A DNA stretch of 64,000 bases from Saccharospirillum sp040881935. Lineage in GTDB: Bacteria; Pseudomonadota; Gammaproteobacteria; Pseudomonadales; Natronospirillaceae. The position numbers and the translations under genes are program-made. The notes beneath the pieces were generated by a model that did not search any database, was not told where the DNA came from, and was given only the letters and a program-made list of their open reading frames with translations. The stretch spans positions 73,536 through 137,535 of the forward strand of contig NZ_JBBECH010000020.1 of NCBI RefSeq assembly GCF_040881935.1, in the 5' to 3' direction. This document shows, piece by piece, positions 7,057-16,418 of the stretch; position 1 is the first letter of the stretch; each line of letters opens with the position of its first letter.

Positions 7057-9710
7057 CCGATCGGAGTCTGCACACCACCTGCGCTTATTGCGGCGTTGGC
7101 TGTGGGGTGGAAATACCCCGGGCCGGGGACCGCGATATTCAGGTCAGCGGGCTGGCCAACCACCCGGCCAACCTGGGCCGACTCTGCGTTAAGGGAACTC
7201 ATCTGGGTGAAGTCCTGCCTTTGCAGCAGCGCCTGCTACGGCCCCAGTTGGCCGGGAAAACCGTCAGTTGGGACACCGCTCTCGACTTTATCAGCCAGAA
7301 AATTGACCGGGCCCGCACCGATTTCGGATCGGACAGCCTGGGGTTCTATCTCTCCGGGCAATTACTGACTGAAGATTATTACGTTGCCAACAAACTCGCC
7401 AAAGGCTTTCTCGGCACGGCGAATCTGGATACCAATTCGCGGCTGTGCATGTCGTCGGCCGTTGCTGCCTATCAGCAATCGCTGGGCGAAGATGCGGTTC
7501 CCGGTTGTTATGAAGACCTGGAACAGGCTGACCTGGTGATTCTGGTTGGCTCCAACCTCGCCTGGGCACACCCGGTGCTGTTTCAGCGCTTGCAGGCGGC
7601 GCGCAAAACCCGGCCGCAAATGCGCCTGGTGGTGATCGACCCGCGTGCGACCGATACCAGCCGTGCCGCCGATCTGCATTTGCCGCTCAAACCCGGTACC
7701 GATGGCCGTTTATTCAATGGCGCCCTGGCCTGGCTGGCCGACCAGAACGCTCTGGATGCTGAATTCATCAAACAGCACACTGAACAATTTGACGAAACCC
7801 TGGCCGCTGCCCGCCAGCATGCGGTTTCAAACTGGGCGGCCCTGGCTGACGATTGCGACCTGTCACTGGCCGACCTGCTGCAATTTTTTGACTGGCTGAA
7901 GGACACACCCAGAACCGTCACCGCCTGGTCTATGGGGATTAACCAGAGCCGCTCTGGTGTCGCCAAAAGTCAGGCGATCATTAACCTGCATTTGGCAACC
8001 GGTCGCATCGGTAAGGTCGGTGCCACGCCCTTCTCCATCACCGGCCAGCCCAATGCTATGGGAGGCCGTGAAGTCGGTGGCCTGGCCAATCAACTGGCCA
8101 GTCACCGCGGGTTCACGCAGGCCGATTGTGACGCCGTTGCCCGGTTCTGGGAGGCCCCCAACATGGCTCGTACACCGGGCCTGAAAGCGGTGGATCTGTT
8201 TAAAGCGGCTGCCCGGGGTGAGATCAAAGTGCTTTGGATCATGGCCACCAACCCACTGGCCAGCCTGCCCGATGCCAACCGGGTACGGGAAGCGCTGGCC
8301 CGGGTAGAGACCGTCATCGTCTCCGATGTCGTGACCGACAACGACACCCTGGCTTATGCCGATCTGGTATTGCCGGCACTCGCCTGGGGCGAAAAAGACG
8401 GCACCGTCACCAACTCCGAACGCTGCCTGTCACGTCAGCGTGGTTTTCTACTGCCTCCCGGTGAAGCGCGCCCCGATTGGTGGGCGCTGACCCAGGTAGG
8501 TCAACGGCTAGGTTTCAGGGCCGCCTTTGATTACGACTCTGCCGCAGACATCTTCGTTGAACATGCGGCGCTCAGCGCCTTTGAACCGGCCCCCAACCGC
8601 CAGTTTAATTTACAGCCATTAAAGAACCTCACGGCGCGCGAATACGACAATCTGGCACCGATGCAATGGCCTTTTGAGGCCGATGGCTGCCCCCGTGCAC
8701 GCCTTTTCAGCGATGGTTGCTTCGCCACGCCCAATGGCCGCGCCCGTTTTATACCGGTCGCGCCCGCCGAGCCCGATGCCGCCGCTGGCCAGCTACGACT
8801 GAACACCGGTCGCCTGCGTGATCAGTGGCACACCATGACCCGCACCGGCCTGGTGAATCGGCTTGGTCAGCACCGCCCAGATTTCTGCATTACCCTACAC
8901 CCGGCCGATGCCGCCGAACGTGGGCTGACAGCAGGCCAACCGGTACGCATCAGCAATGCCCTGGGCCACTTTGTGGCACTGCTGGCCATAGACACCGGTC
9001 AGCGACGCGGGGATGCCTTTGCACCCATGCACTGGAACGCCACCTTTGCCGCCGAAGGCGGAGTTACCCGGGTTATTCCGGCCATCGTCGACCCGCAGTC
9101 GGGCCAGCCAGAAGCCAAACATGCCTTAATTGACGTGGAACCCTTACCCGTACGCTGCTCGGGTATTTACATCGGGGAGCATCTGCCTGAGCCATTAGCA
9201 CAATCTGCCATCTGGTTTAAACGGTCTCTGGGCCAACAATGGCTGTGGTCATTGTTTTATGCTGAACAGAAGGTGACTGAACTGGCTAGTCTATGGCAAT
9301 CCATCGCGCCGGAAAACAGCGTGACGCTGAGTGACTCCGGTCACCACTGGTTTCATCAGGCTAGCCTGCCCGGTCAGTCGCCCGGCTTCTGGCTGGCCCT
9401 GGGCGATCAGTATCGACCTGAGGTAGATACCGACTGGCTGATAGAACACTGGCAAGTCAGTGACGTAGCACTGGATGACTGGCTAGCGGGCAAGCCGGGT
9501 AAAGCGGACCCCCGTGGCAATCTGATCTGTACCTGCTATTCGGTGTATGACAGAGACATTCAGGGTTACCTTGAACAACACCCGGGTGCCAGGTTGGCCG
9601 ACGTACAACACGAATTGAAGTGCAGTACCCAGTGCGGCAGCTGTCTGGAGGAAGTCACGGGCCTGGTACAACAATGCAGTCTTCGCTCATCCGCCGTCGA
9701 GACGGCTTAG
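7053..9710 (+). CDS. nasA: Assimilatory nitrate reductase catalytic subunit NasA with C-terminal [2Fe-2S] domain
   Basis: An 885-residue molybdopterin oxidoreductase. N-terminal [4Fe-4S] cysteines are seen in TTCAYCGVGCGVE, plus LCVKG near residue 48. The Mo-bis-MGD domains follow (NSRLCMSSAV, GSNLAWAHPV, TAWSMGINQS, WIMATNPLASLPD). The molybdopterin dinucleotide-binding domain has TGRLRDQWHTMTRTG near 590. A BFD-like [2Fe-2S] domain closes the protein (LICTCYSVYDRD near 825, then CSTQCGSC). It reduces nitrate to nitrite for NirBD, with electrons probably from the flavoprotein encoded at 2913-4103. The ATG at 7053 overlaps the nirD stop by four bases; a GTG at 7047 is also in frame. It is the last gene of the operon and converges with the next gene with only 2 bp between. 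Confidence 0.95.
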   Translation: MTDRSLHTTCAYCGVGCGVEIPRAGDRDIQVSGLANHPANLGRLCVKGTHLGEVLPLQQRLLRPQLAGKTVSWDTALDFISQKIDRARTDFGSDSLGFYLSGQLLTEDYYVANKLAKGFLGTANLDTNSRLCMSSAVAAYQQSLGEDAVPGCYEDLEQADLVILVGSNLAWAHPVLFQRLQAARKTRPQMRLVVIDPRATDTSRAADLHLPLKPGTDGRLFNGALAWLADQNALDAEFIKQHTEQFDETLAAARQHAVSNWAALADDCDLSLADLLQFFDWLKDTPRTVTAWSMGINQSRSGVAKSQAIINLHLATGRIGKVGATPFSITGQPNAMGGREVGGLANQLASHRGFTQADCDAVARFWEAPNMARTPGLKAVDLFKAAARGEIKVLWIMATNPLASLPDANRVREALARVETVIVSDVVTDNDTLAYADLVLPALAWGEKDGTVTNSERCLSRQRGFLLPPGEARPDWWALTQVGQRLGFRAAFDYDSAADIFVEHAALSAFEPAPNRQFNLQPLKNLTAREYDNLAPMQWPFEADGCPRARLFSDGCFATPNGRARFIPVAPAEPDAAAGQLRLNTGRLRDQWHTMTRTGLVNRLGQHRPDFCITLHPADAAERGLTAGQPVRISNALGHFVALLAIDTGQRRGDAFAPMHWNATFAAEGGVTRVIPAIVDPQSGQPEAKHALIDVEPLPVRCSGIYIGEHLPEPLAQSAIWFKRSLGQQWLWSLFYAEQKVTELASLWQSIAPENSVTLSDSGHHWFHQASLPGQSPGFWLALGDQYRPEVDTDWLIEHWQVSDVALDDWLAGKPGKADPRGNLICTCYSVYDRDIQGYLEQHPGARLADVQHELKCSTQCGSCLEEVTGLVQQCSLRSSAVETA

Positions 9711-9712
9711 AA

Positions 9713-10957
9713 TTACTGCAACCCCTGCAAGGCATTCTCAACATTAACCCCGGCCACCAGCATGCCAATTAGCTCACCGGAGGAATCATGAATCGGCAAT
9801 GCAATCTGAGACAAAAACCGGCGAGTGGACTCATCATAGGAAATAGCATCTATCTGAACCGGTTGACGCCGGGTAACAATGGCGTCAAAAGGGCCTTCAT
9901 CGCCCTGAAACCAATCCGATGTTACATTGCCGGCCCCTATCGTCACGCCATGTACATCGGTAATAAACAGTTCGCTGAACACCCCCTGAGACTGGCGACG
10001 AATAAACTCCAACCGGGTCGAGAGGTCCCGGCTCAGCACCTCTCCGATCAAGTCAAAATCACCGGTTCGAACTTCGTCGACCCATTGCCGGTCGATCCGG
10101 TTGATCTCACCAGCGCTTAAATGCCGATTGCGCGCGTTAGCCTGCAAGACCGGTTCGCGCACCCAGTCAGAAACCAGCCATCGGGATAATGGGTCAACCA
10201 GCTTAGACAGCGACCGCTCATTTTTATCCGTTAGCGAAATCTGTTCGATTCGACAGCCCGTTGCCGCTGCGTTAAAAGCAACCATGAAACCGGGATGCTC
10301 GTTTGAGAACGCATCTGTGATGTAAAGACCAAGCGGGATAAACCCCACAAAGCGCTTGTTAATCGCCGAGAGCTCACCATTCAGGCGGGCTACCGCTTCA
10401 TCAAAAACAGACTCACTGATCAATAGATGCTGTGCTCGCCCTGCCAGGAAAGCCCGCACCAGACTGTCGGTCGACGAAACGCTGAAGAACTCTGAAAAGC
10501 CCTGGCTTTGTAGCCAGATCGCCTGATAGGTACCATCCATAACCAGAACCGTTTCGTTTTTCAGGTCACTGAGCGTCACATCGGATACATCGTCCAGGCT
10601 GTACCAGTACCAGGATTCCAACATCAGCGGATCGGACAACCCTGCAAAATCGTCACTGCTGGCGTTTTGAACATACAAAAACCAGCCATCTATTTCACCA
10701 CGATGGGCCAGGCGAACCACTCTGGGCCAGGGTGCAATAACGGTTTGGAACTGATAGTCGGGCAATTGATCGAACACACAATCGAGGGTGTGTTTAGCGT
10801 TGCCCTGCAACACCTGCTCAGACGTTTCAAACAAATAGGGAGGCATGATGTCCGTGCCCAGTCGCAACGTCGTCTCCGCCTGAACCGCGCCGGTAAGGCC
10901 AAATAAACAGAAGCACGACATTGCTGAAAGCCGGGTAATCAGGAAAAACGGACGCAT
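9713..10957 (-). CDS. Periplasmic protein with SBP_bac_3-like and Cache-like domains
   Basis: A 414-residue protein with a clear signal peptide (Arg near the start, hydrophobic core, cleavage after VQA near residue 27). Residues about 30-250 resemble a family-3 solute-binding domain (LRLGTDIMPPYLFE, VIAPWPRVVRLAHRGEIDGW). Residues about 300-410 resemble a Cache/PDC domain (ELFITDVHGVTIGAG, SDWFQGDEGPFDAI, SQIALPIHDSSGELIGML). No membrane segment or cytoplasmic output domain is present. The protein should therefore be free in the periplasm, perhaps handing a ligand signal to another receptor. The gene converges on nasA. I do not recognise a named family with this combination. Confidence 0.7.
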   Translation of the reverse strand: MRPFFLITRLSAMSCFCLFGLTGAVQAETTLRLGTDIMPPYLFETSEQVLQGNAKHTLDCVFDQLPDYQFQTVIAPWPRVVRLAHRGEIDGWFLYVQNASSDDFAGLSDPLMLESWYWYSLDDVSDVTLSDLKNETVLVMDGTYQAIWLQSQGFSEFFSVSSTDSLVRAFLAGRAQHLLISESVFDEAVARLNGELSAINKRFVGFIPLGLYITDAFSNEHPGFMVAFNAAATGCRIEQISLTDKNERSLSKLVDPLSRWLVSDWVREPVLQANARNRHLSAGEINRIDRQWVDEVRTGDFDLIGEVLSRDLSTRLEFIRRQSQGVFSELFITDVHGVTIGAGNVTSDWFQGDEGPFDAIVTRRQPVQIDAISYDESTRRFLSQIALPIHDSSGELIGMLVAGVNVENALQGLQ

Positions 10958-11004
10958 CAGTACCTACTTATTTCATAGAATAAGTAGAGTGTAGTGCGAT
11001 TTTT

Positions 11005-11041
11005 GGAAAAGCACAGTGCCTCCGGCGGGCGAAGGCACTGT
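11005..11041 (-). terminator. Terminator of the ectoine degradation operon
   Basis: Read on the minus strand, a 9-bp stem (11041-11033 with 11021-11013, ACAGTGCCT arm) is followed by GCTTTTCC. It lies 10 bp after the doeC stop. The T-run is short, so efficiency may be moderate. Confidence 0.65.
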
Positions 11042-11051
11042 CGAGACCGGA

Positions 11052-12425
11052 TCAGCCGCCCTGTTTCGGGCCTATCCAGACTTGCTGCGCGTTAACGAAC
11101 TCACGAATACCGTGGGGTCCCAACTCCCGGCCCATACCCGAGCGCTTGATGCCGCCACTGGGCAAACGCGGGTCGGTTTTCACAATACCATTGACCGCTA
11201 CCTGGCCCACTTCAAGACGGCGCGCAATGGCCTCGCCGCGATCGGCCTTCGTCCATATGGCAGCCGCCAGGCCGTAGTCGCTGTTGTTGGCAATGGCAAT
11301 GGCCTGCTCTTCGTTCTCGGCTTTCATCACCACCGCGACCGGGCCAAAGGTTTCCTCGCAGCTGGCCACCATGGTCTCAGTGACGTCCACCAGCAGCGTG
11401 ACCGGATAGAAATAGCCTGGCCCCGATGGCAACTCGCCACCAAGCAAACACCGCGCTCCAGCTTCCATCGAAGCCGTAACCTGGCCATGCAGGTTATCGC
11501 GAAGTTCCGCCCGGGCGATCGGGCCTATATCGGTGGTTTCCTCTCGCGGGTCTCCCATATTCAATTTAGCCAGACGTTCATGCAGCTTTTCGACCAGGCT
11601 GTCATACACCGGCGCTTCGACAATAATTCGCTTGGCGGCGATGCAACTCTGGCCAGCATTGATAATGCGCGACAGCGTAATGATGTCGGCCGCTTCGTCC
11701 AGGTTGGCATCCGCCAGCACGATACAGGGGTCTGAGCCACCCAGTTCCAGTACTGAATGTTTGATCTCTGAAGCCGCAATCGAAGCCACGGCACCGCCGC
11801 CTTTTTCCGACCCGGTAAAGGACACTGCCTGTATCCGTTTATCACGGATAACCGCTTCGACGGCGGGCGTTTCCAATGGCAAATTCTGAAAAATATCAGC
11901 CGGAGCACCAGCCTGCACAAACAGATCAGCAATCGCCTGGGCACAGGCAGGCACGTGCGGATCATGTTTCATCACGCAAGTATTGCCCGCCATCAATGTC
12001 GGGGCAGCATAGCGAAACGCCAGCCAGAAGGGAGCGTTCCAGGGCAGGATACCGAGGATTACACCCAAAGGGAGGTGCTGTACGTAACTGAGCGTGGCAT
12101 CGGAAGCCAGAGTCTCGGGTTGCAAATAGGCTTCACCATGCTCGGCATAGTGCTCGGCACACCAGGCCGATTTGATCACCTCGGCGCGGGCCTCCTTGAT
12201 CGGTTTGCCCATCTCCTCGGTCATCAGCACAGCCAGACGATCAACGTCATCGCGCATTAATTTGGCCACGGCCAGCAACACCCCGGCACGGTCGCTGTAA
12301 GAGCGAGCGCGCCAGCTTTTGAAGGCCGTTTCGGCTCGCGCCAGGATATCCTCAACCTGCGCGGGCGTGGCCGCAGGCACTTCATGCAGAAGCTTGCCTG
12401 TGGAAGGATCTGTGGCGGTCAACAT
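11052..12425 (-). CDS. doeC: NAD-dependent aldehyde dehydrogenase of ectoine catabolism (DoeC-like)
   Basis: A 457-residue aldehyde dehydrogenase. The general-base Glu lies in VLELGGSDP near residue 235. The catalytic Cys lies in NAGQSCIAAKRI near 270. The cofactor region has LGVILGILPWNAPFWLA and VSFTGSEKGG. It is close to succinate-semialdehyde dehydrogenases. In the doe context the expected reaction is oxidation of L-aspartate semialdehyde to aspartate. The start at 12425 was chosen over two upstream in-frame ATGs because GAGGAG lies 7 bp upstream of it, whereas the first ATG is only 1 bp from that site. It is the last gene of the doe operon, 30 bp after doeA. Without the context it would be annotated only as a semialdehyde dehydrogenase. 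Confidence 0.85.
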   Translation of the reverse strand: MLTATDPSTGKLLHEVPAATPAQVEDILARAETAFKSWRARSYSDRAGVLLAVAKLMRDDVDRLAVLMTEEMGKPIKEARAEVIKSAWCAEHYAEHGEAYLQPETLASDATLSYVQHLPLGVILGILPWNAPFWLAFRYAAPTLMAGNTCVMKHDPHVPACAQAIADLFVQAGAPADIFQNLPLETPAVEAVIRDKRIQAVSFTGSEKGGGAVASIAASEIKHSVLELGGSDPCIVLADANLDEAADIITLSRIINAGQSCIAAKRIIVEAPVYDSLVEKLHERLAKLNMGDPREETTDIGPIARAELRDNLHGQVTASMEAGARCLLGGELPSGPGYFYPVTLLVDVTETMVASCEETFGPVAVVMKAENEEQAIAIANNSDYGLAAAIWTKADRGEAIARRLEVGQVAVNGIVKTDPRLPSGGIKRSGMGRELGPHGIREFVNAQQVWIGPKQGG

Positions 12426-12455
12426 TATCATTCTCCTCACCTGGTCGATAATTGC

Positions 12456-13802
12456 TTAAGAGCTCGCAGCCTCTTGGCTGACTTTGCCGGCTTTGGCGCT
12501 GGACTTGTCTTTCTTGCCGGTGCGCTTTGCATCCGCCGTATTGTTATTGGCCTGGGTCTGCGGTTCGCTGCTTAACGCATTGCCCGAGACATCGGTCAGC
12601 CTAGCCGGAGTATTGGCACTGAGTTCACGTGCTGCGAATTCTGGCTTGACGATAAAATCCTCATCCAGACTGAAGAAGGATTCGCAGCCCCGGCTGGTCA
12701 CATAAACAGTGTCTGAAATGCCCACCGTCTTGTTACCATCGACGCCCCACATCCAGGGAATGATGTGAAAGGTCATGCCTTCGCGCAGCACTTGCGAATC
12801 GCCCTGTTTCAGACTGATGATATAGCCTTCATCCCAACTCGGCGGAAAGGCGATGCCGATCGAATAGCCGGAACGGGTGACCAGACGGGCGCCCACGTCG
12901 TTGTCGGTAATGATGTTGCGCACCAGGTTATCGACATCCGACACGGTAAGCCCGGGTCGTATCAGCTTTTTAACTTCACGCAACGCATGCTTCATGCGCT
13001 CCTGGGCGTGGTGCATCGACTCCGACAAATCGCCCAGTACGATGGTGCGCATCATGGCGGTGTGATAGCGGCGATAACAGCCGCCGACTTCCAGAAACAC
13101 ATGCTCACCCGGCTGAACCGTTCGGCCTTCCCAGGTCGCGTGACCAATCATCGAACGCGGCCCGGACGTAACGTACGGCATCACCGCCGGCGGTTCACCA
13201 CCGGCACGAAACATGGCAGCCGAAATAGCCGCACCGATGTCGTTTTCGGTCGCACCGGCTACCGTGGCTTCGAAACCGGCTTTGATGCCAGCTTCAGTTG
13301 CCCGGGCCGCTTTACGCATGACATCCAGTTCAGCAGCAGACTTGCAAATCCGGCCTTCTTCGACAATGCCAAAACAATCGTTCAGGGAACCATCGAGGAA
13401 GGTGGTGTGAATGCTGTCCTGGTGATAGGCCGGGAAAAAATAGCTGTTGCGCTCGTAGCCAATGCTTTTTCCGTTCAGTCCAAACTCACGCAACGCCTCG
13501 ACCAGCATCTGGATCGCGTCACCCGTATCCGGGTAGGGGCGGGTTCGTTCCACCCAGGTTCGGGCATGGACGTTAGACTCTTCCAGTGCCCGGGTGATCA
13601 TGAAGGGTTCGTCTTCCAGTGGCACAACCAGAGCCTGAAAGAACGAATACCCTGTAGTCTGATAATCGGTCAGATACATCAGGTTTTCCGGATCGGTGAT
13701 CACCACCGCGTCCAGCAGCCGACTGGCCATACGTTCACGCAGACCTTCCAGTCGACGCACATACTCGTCGAACGGAAAGGTCATGTCTTCGCGTTGTTTC
13801 AT
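12456..13802 (-). CDS. doeA: Ectoine hydrolase DoeA (EutD) with C-terminal extension
   Basis: A 448-residue M24 (creatinase/prolidase fold) enzyme. The N-terminal domain contains NLMYLTDYQTTGYSFFQALV. The C-terminal pita-bread domain has VMPYVTSGPRSMIGHATWEG and EHVFLEVGGCYRRYHTAMMRT. DoeA opens the ectoine ring, giving N-acetyl-diaminobutyrate. The Halomonas enzyme is about 400 residues. Here the last 50 residues form a Lys/Ser/Ala/Thr-rich, probably disordered tail without similarity to the family core. The ATG overlaps the doeD stop (ATGA, 13799-13802) and is preceded by GGAGG, so translation is coupled to doeD. Confidence 0.92.
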   Translation of the reverse strand: MKQREDMTFPFDEYVRRLEGLRERMASRLLDAVVITDPENLMYLTDYQTTGYSFFQALVVPLEDEPFMITRALEESNVHARTWVERTRPYPDTGDAIQMLVEALREFGLNGKSIGYERNSYFFPAYHQDSIHTTFLDGSLNDCFGIVEEGRICKSAAELDVMRKAARATEAGIKAGFEATVAGATENDIGAAISAAMFRAGGEPPAVMPYVTSGPRSMIGHATWEGRTVQPGEHVFLEVGGCYRRYHTAMMRTIVLGDLSESMHHAQERMKHALREVKKLIRPGLTVSDVDNLVRNIITDNDVGARLVTRSGYSIGIAFPPSWDEGYIISLKQGDSQVLREGMTFHIIPWMWGVDGNKTVGISDTVYVTSRGCESFFSLDEDFIVKPEFAARELSANTPARLTDVSGNALSSEPQTQANNNTADAKRTGKKDKSSAKAGKVSQEAASS

Positions 13803-15076
13803 GCCGCCTCCAACGCTTCCCCGATGGCTTTGGACAGTGTCGCCAGACCTTCGTGCAAATCACTGTTGGGGATTGTCAGTGGCGGAATAAGTTTCAATAC
13901 ACGCCCGCCGACACCACAGGCACCAATCAGCAGCCCGGCTTCAAAACAGCGACGCGCCACGTCTTTTGCCAGCGCACCATCGCCCAGATCAATGGCCTGC
14001 ATCATGCCTTTGCCACGCACCTGGAATGCCTGAGCGCTGTGCTCGGTGCAGATACCCTGAAGATGCTCTTTCATCTCCCTGCCTTTGGTGACCACTTCGG
14101 TCATCAGCTCGTTGTCTTTGAAATAGCTGAGCGCCTGGACACCAGCAACAAAGGAGAAGCCCTGGCCGCGGAAGGTACCGGTGTGTTCGCCGGGTCCCCA
14201 GTGCTTGTCGTGCTCCGGACGCACCAGATTCATCGCCAGCGGTGTACCAAAACCGCCGATGCCTTTGGCGAGCGTTACGATATCCGGATCCAGACCCATA
14301 TCATCGAAGCTGAAATATTTGCCAGTACGTCCACAACCGGCCTGGATATCATCGATAATGAACATCGCGCCCAGGTCGTGAGCCAGTTTCTGAACAGCCT
14401 GAAGCCATTCTTTGGAGGCAACATGCACCCCGCCTTCGGCTTGAATAGCCTCGACCAGAAACGCCGCAGGCGGCTCCAGGCCACTGCTTGGATCGGCATA
14501 GAGTGCGCGCAGGCGGTCAACTGAATCCACCCCACACCCCAGGGTGCAGCCTTTGCACTGAGTCTCACAGCCAAACGGCTGGCGCAGTACGTGGTTGAGC
14601 GGCACGCCAGCGGCGTTGCGGAAATAGCTGTTCGCGGTAGCGGCCAGTGCACCCAGTGTCATGCCATGAAAGCCATGGCTGTAAGCCACAATGGTTTGCC
14701 GTCCGGTCACTTTCCGGGCCAGTTTCATGGCGGCTTCCACGGCATTGGTGCCTGTCGGGCCCATGAACTGCATTTTGTAATTCATCTGGCGCGGTTCGAG
14801 AATGGTTTGCGCAAACTCCTGAATGAAATCACGCTTGACCGTGGTGTACATATCGAGACTGTGAGCAACACCGTCGTTCTGGATAAATTCGATCAGCGCT
14901 TTTTTCATGCGCTCGTTGTTGTGACCGAAGTTCAACACCCCGGCTCCGGCGAAGAAGTCCACATAAGACTTACCCGCTTCGTCTACCTGACGGGCATTAG
15001 ACGCCGACTTGAACACCGTCGGGTACAAACGGCAGTAACCACGGATATCAGATTCCCACTTTTCAAATACGTCCAT
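13799..15076 (-). CDS. doeD: Diaminobutyrate aminotransferase of ectoine catabolism DoeD
   Basis: A 425-residue class III PLP aminotransferase. Visible motifs are GPTGTNAVEAAMKLARKVTG, YSHGFHGMTLGALAAT, the PLP Asp motif FIIDDIQAGCGRTGK and the PLP Lys motif DIVTLAKGIGGFGTPL. The CETQCKGCTLGCGVD cysteine-rich stretch is seen in EctB/DoeD-like enzymes. It would convert L-2,4-diaminobutyrate to aspartate semialdehyde, the substrate of DoeC. The biosynthetic EctB is the obvious alternative. No ectA or ectC is nearby and the gene overlaps doeA, so the catabolic role is preferred. A GGAGG precedes the ATG. Confidence 0.92.
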   Translation of the reverse strand: MDVFEKWESDIRGYCRLYPTVFKSASNARQVDEAGKSYVDFFAGAGVLNFGHNNERMKKALIEFIQNDGVAHSLDMYTTVKRDFIQEFAQTILEPRQMNYKMQFMGPTGTNAVEAAMKLARKVTGRQTIVAYSHGFHGMTLGALAATANSYFRNAAGVPLNHVLRQPFGCETQCKGCTLGCGVDSVDRLRALYADPSSGLEPPAAFLVEAIQAEGGVHVASKEWLQAVQKLAHDLGAMFIIDDIQAGCGRTGKYFSFDDMGLDPDIVTLAKGIGGFGTPLAMNLVRPEHDKHWGPGEHTGTFRGQGFSFVAGVQALSYFKDNELMTEVVTKGREMKEHLQGICTEHSAQAFQVRGKGMMQAIDLGDGALAKDVARRCFEAGLLIGACGVGGRVLKLIPPLTIPNSDLHEGLATLSKAIGEALEAA

Positions 15077-15230
15077 TTCAACCCCTCCAGTTGTGTTGTT
15101 AGAAAACCATCTTGTTAACTCTGAATGCCCGGTGTTAGCTCACGGTACCGCGACATCGAGTATGTTTTGCAGCACCGTTTCATTGAACGATGCCAGACCA
15201 GAACAGATTGTACCTGGCCAGTAAATCCGG

Positions 15231-16418
15231 TCAGTCCGGAATCGGGACACCGGCCAGGCGAGCATAGATGCGCGCCACCGGATCAATCAGAGCATCGTTA
15301 AAATCGTAATTCGGGCTATGACAAGGCACCTCATGCGCCAGTTCACCGTCTCCGGAACCGATCAGGGCAAAAGCACCCGGGCATGCCTGCAAGTAATAGC
15401 TGAAATCTTCCGATGCCATAATCGGCAACCGCGTTGTCTCACTTAACGCACGCTCACCCAGTTGCTCCACCAGCACAGACCGGTAAACAGCGGCTTCGGC
15501 ACTGTGGTTAACCGTAGCCAAATATCGCGGAAATACCTCTACCTGGCACTCAACGCCGTAGGCCTGCGCCGTGCCGGTGGCAATCTCCTGTATCATCTGT
15601 GTTAGCGGCTCGCGCATAGCGGGATCAGCCAGGCGAAAACTGCCTTCGAGTACCGCCTTATCCGGAATGACGGTGACGCCACTGCGCGCATCAAACGAGG
15701 TAACGCTTAGTACGGTCGCATTTTGCGCCGGTAACCGGCGGCTGACCGCCTGCTGCAACGCCACAACGATGGCCGAACCAGCCAAAACCGGATCGCGGCA
15801 CAGCTCCGGCTGGCTAGCGTGCCCACCCTGGCCTTTTACGACCAGTTTGAAGGTTCCGTTGCCGGCCATAACAGCTCCATCCGGGCACACTGCCTGGCCA
15901 AAGGGTATGGCGGGCCAGTTATGCCAGCCAAACACGGCTTCAACACCAGCCAGAGCACCATCCTCGATCATCCGTTTGGCGCCATGCCCACCCTCTTCAG
16001 CCGGTTGAAACAACAAAGTCACCGGCCCGGGCAGCCGATCTTCCCGGGACTTCAGCCACCGGGTGGCTGCGAACAGAGTTGCCGCGTGGCCGTCGTGACC
16101 ACAGGCATGCATGCAACCCTGGTTGTGTGACGCCCAGGCCACGCCACTGTTTTCTTCGATGGGCAGCGCGTCTATGTCGGCCCGTAACGCTATGTGTCGG
16201 CCAGGGGCGTCAGGGGCGAGTGTCGCGACCGTACCTGTCTCGGCGCATACTCGCCACTCTATACCCAGAGCGGTGAGCTTCTGACGCAGCGTCGCCGCCG
16301 TTCTTTGCTCCGACCAACTCAGCTCCGGCTGGCGATGCAAATCCCGGCGCAGGGCAATGGCGTCTTTTACGGCCTGCGCCCAGCTTGAATTGGTTGACGA
16401 TGGAGTGGGTGCTGACAC
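15231..16418 (-). CDS. doeB2: M20 family N-acetyl-diaminobutyrate deacetylase (DoeB2 type)
   Basis: A 395-residue M20D peptidase/amidohydrolase. Metal and catalytic motifs include HIALRADIDALPIEE, GCMHACGHDGHAATL, LLFQPAEEGGHGAKRMIEDG and the dimerisation domain VKGQGGHASQPE. The late metal ligand is in HSPNYDFNDA. In a doe operon this family removes the acetyl group from N-acetyl-L-2,4-diaminobutyrate, feeding DoeD. It starts with GTG at 16418, about 10 bp after GAGGTGA. A gap of 154 bp separates it from doeD, the only sizeable gap in the operon, so an extra promoter there is possible. Without the context it would be called a hippurate hydrolase-like amidohydrolase. Confidence 0.85.
   Translation of the reverse strand: MSAPTPSSTNSSWAQAVKDAIALRRDLHRQPELSWSEQRTAATLRQKLTALGIEWRVCAETGTVATLAPDAPGRHIALRADIDALPIEENSGVAWASHNQGCMHACGHDGHAATLFAATRWLKSREDRLPGPVTLLFQPAEEGGHGAKRMIEDGALAGVEAVFGWHNWPAIPFGQAVCPDGAVMAGNGTFKLVVKGQGGHASQPELCRDPVLAGSAIVVALQQAVSRRLPAQNATVLSVTSFDARSGVTVIPDKAVLEGSFRLADPAMREPLTQMIQEIATGTAQAYGVECQVEVFPRYLATVNHSAEAAVYRSVLVEQLGERALSETTRLPIMASEDFSYYLQACPGAFALIGSGDGELAHEVPCHSPNYDFNDALIDPVARIYARLAGVPIPD

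Noticed and set aside
11016..11735. Open frame of 239 codons on the plus strand over doeC
   Set aside because: Antisense to the aldehyde dehydrogenase; no start signal or recognisable motif.
12765..14033. Open frame of 422 codons on the plus strand across the doeD-doeA junction
   Set aside because: It is antisense to two well-supported enzymes and has no family features; long antisense frames are expected at this GC content.
15077..15230. Separate regulatory gene between doeB2 and doeD
   Set aside because: The 154-bp gap has no open frame with a start signal.
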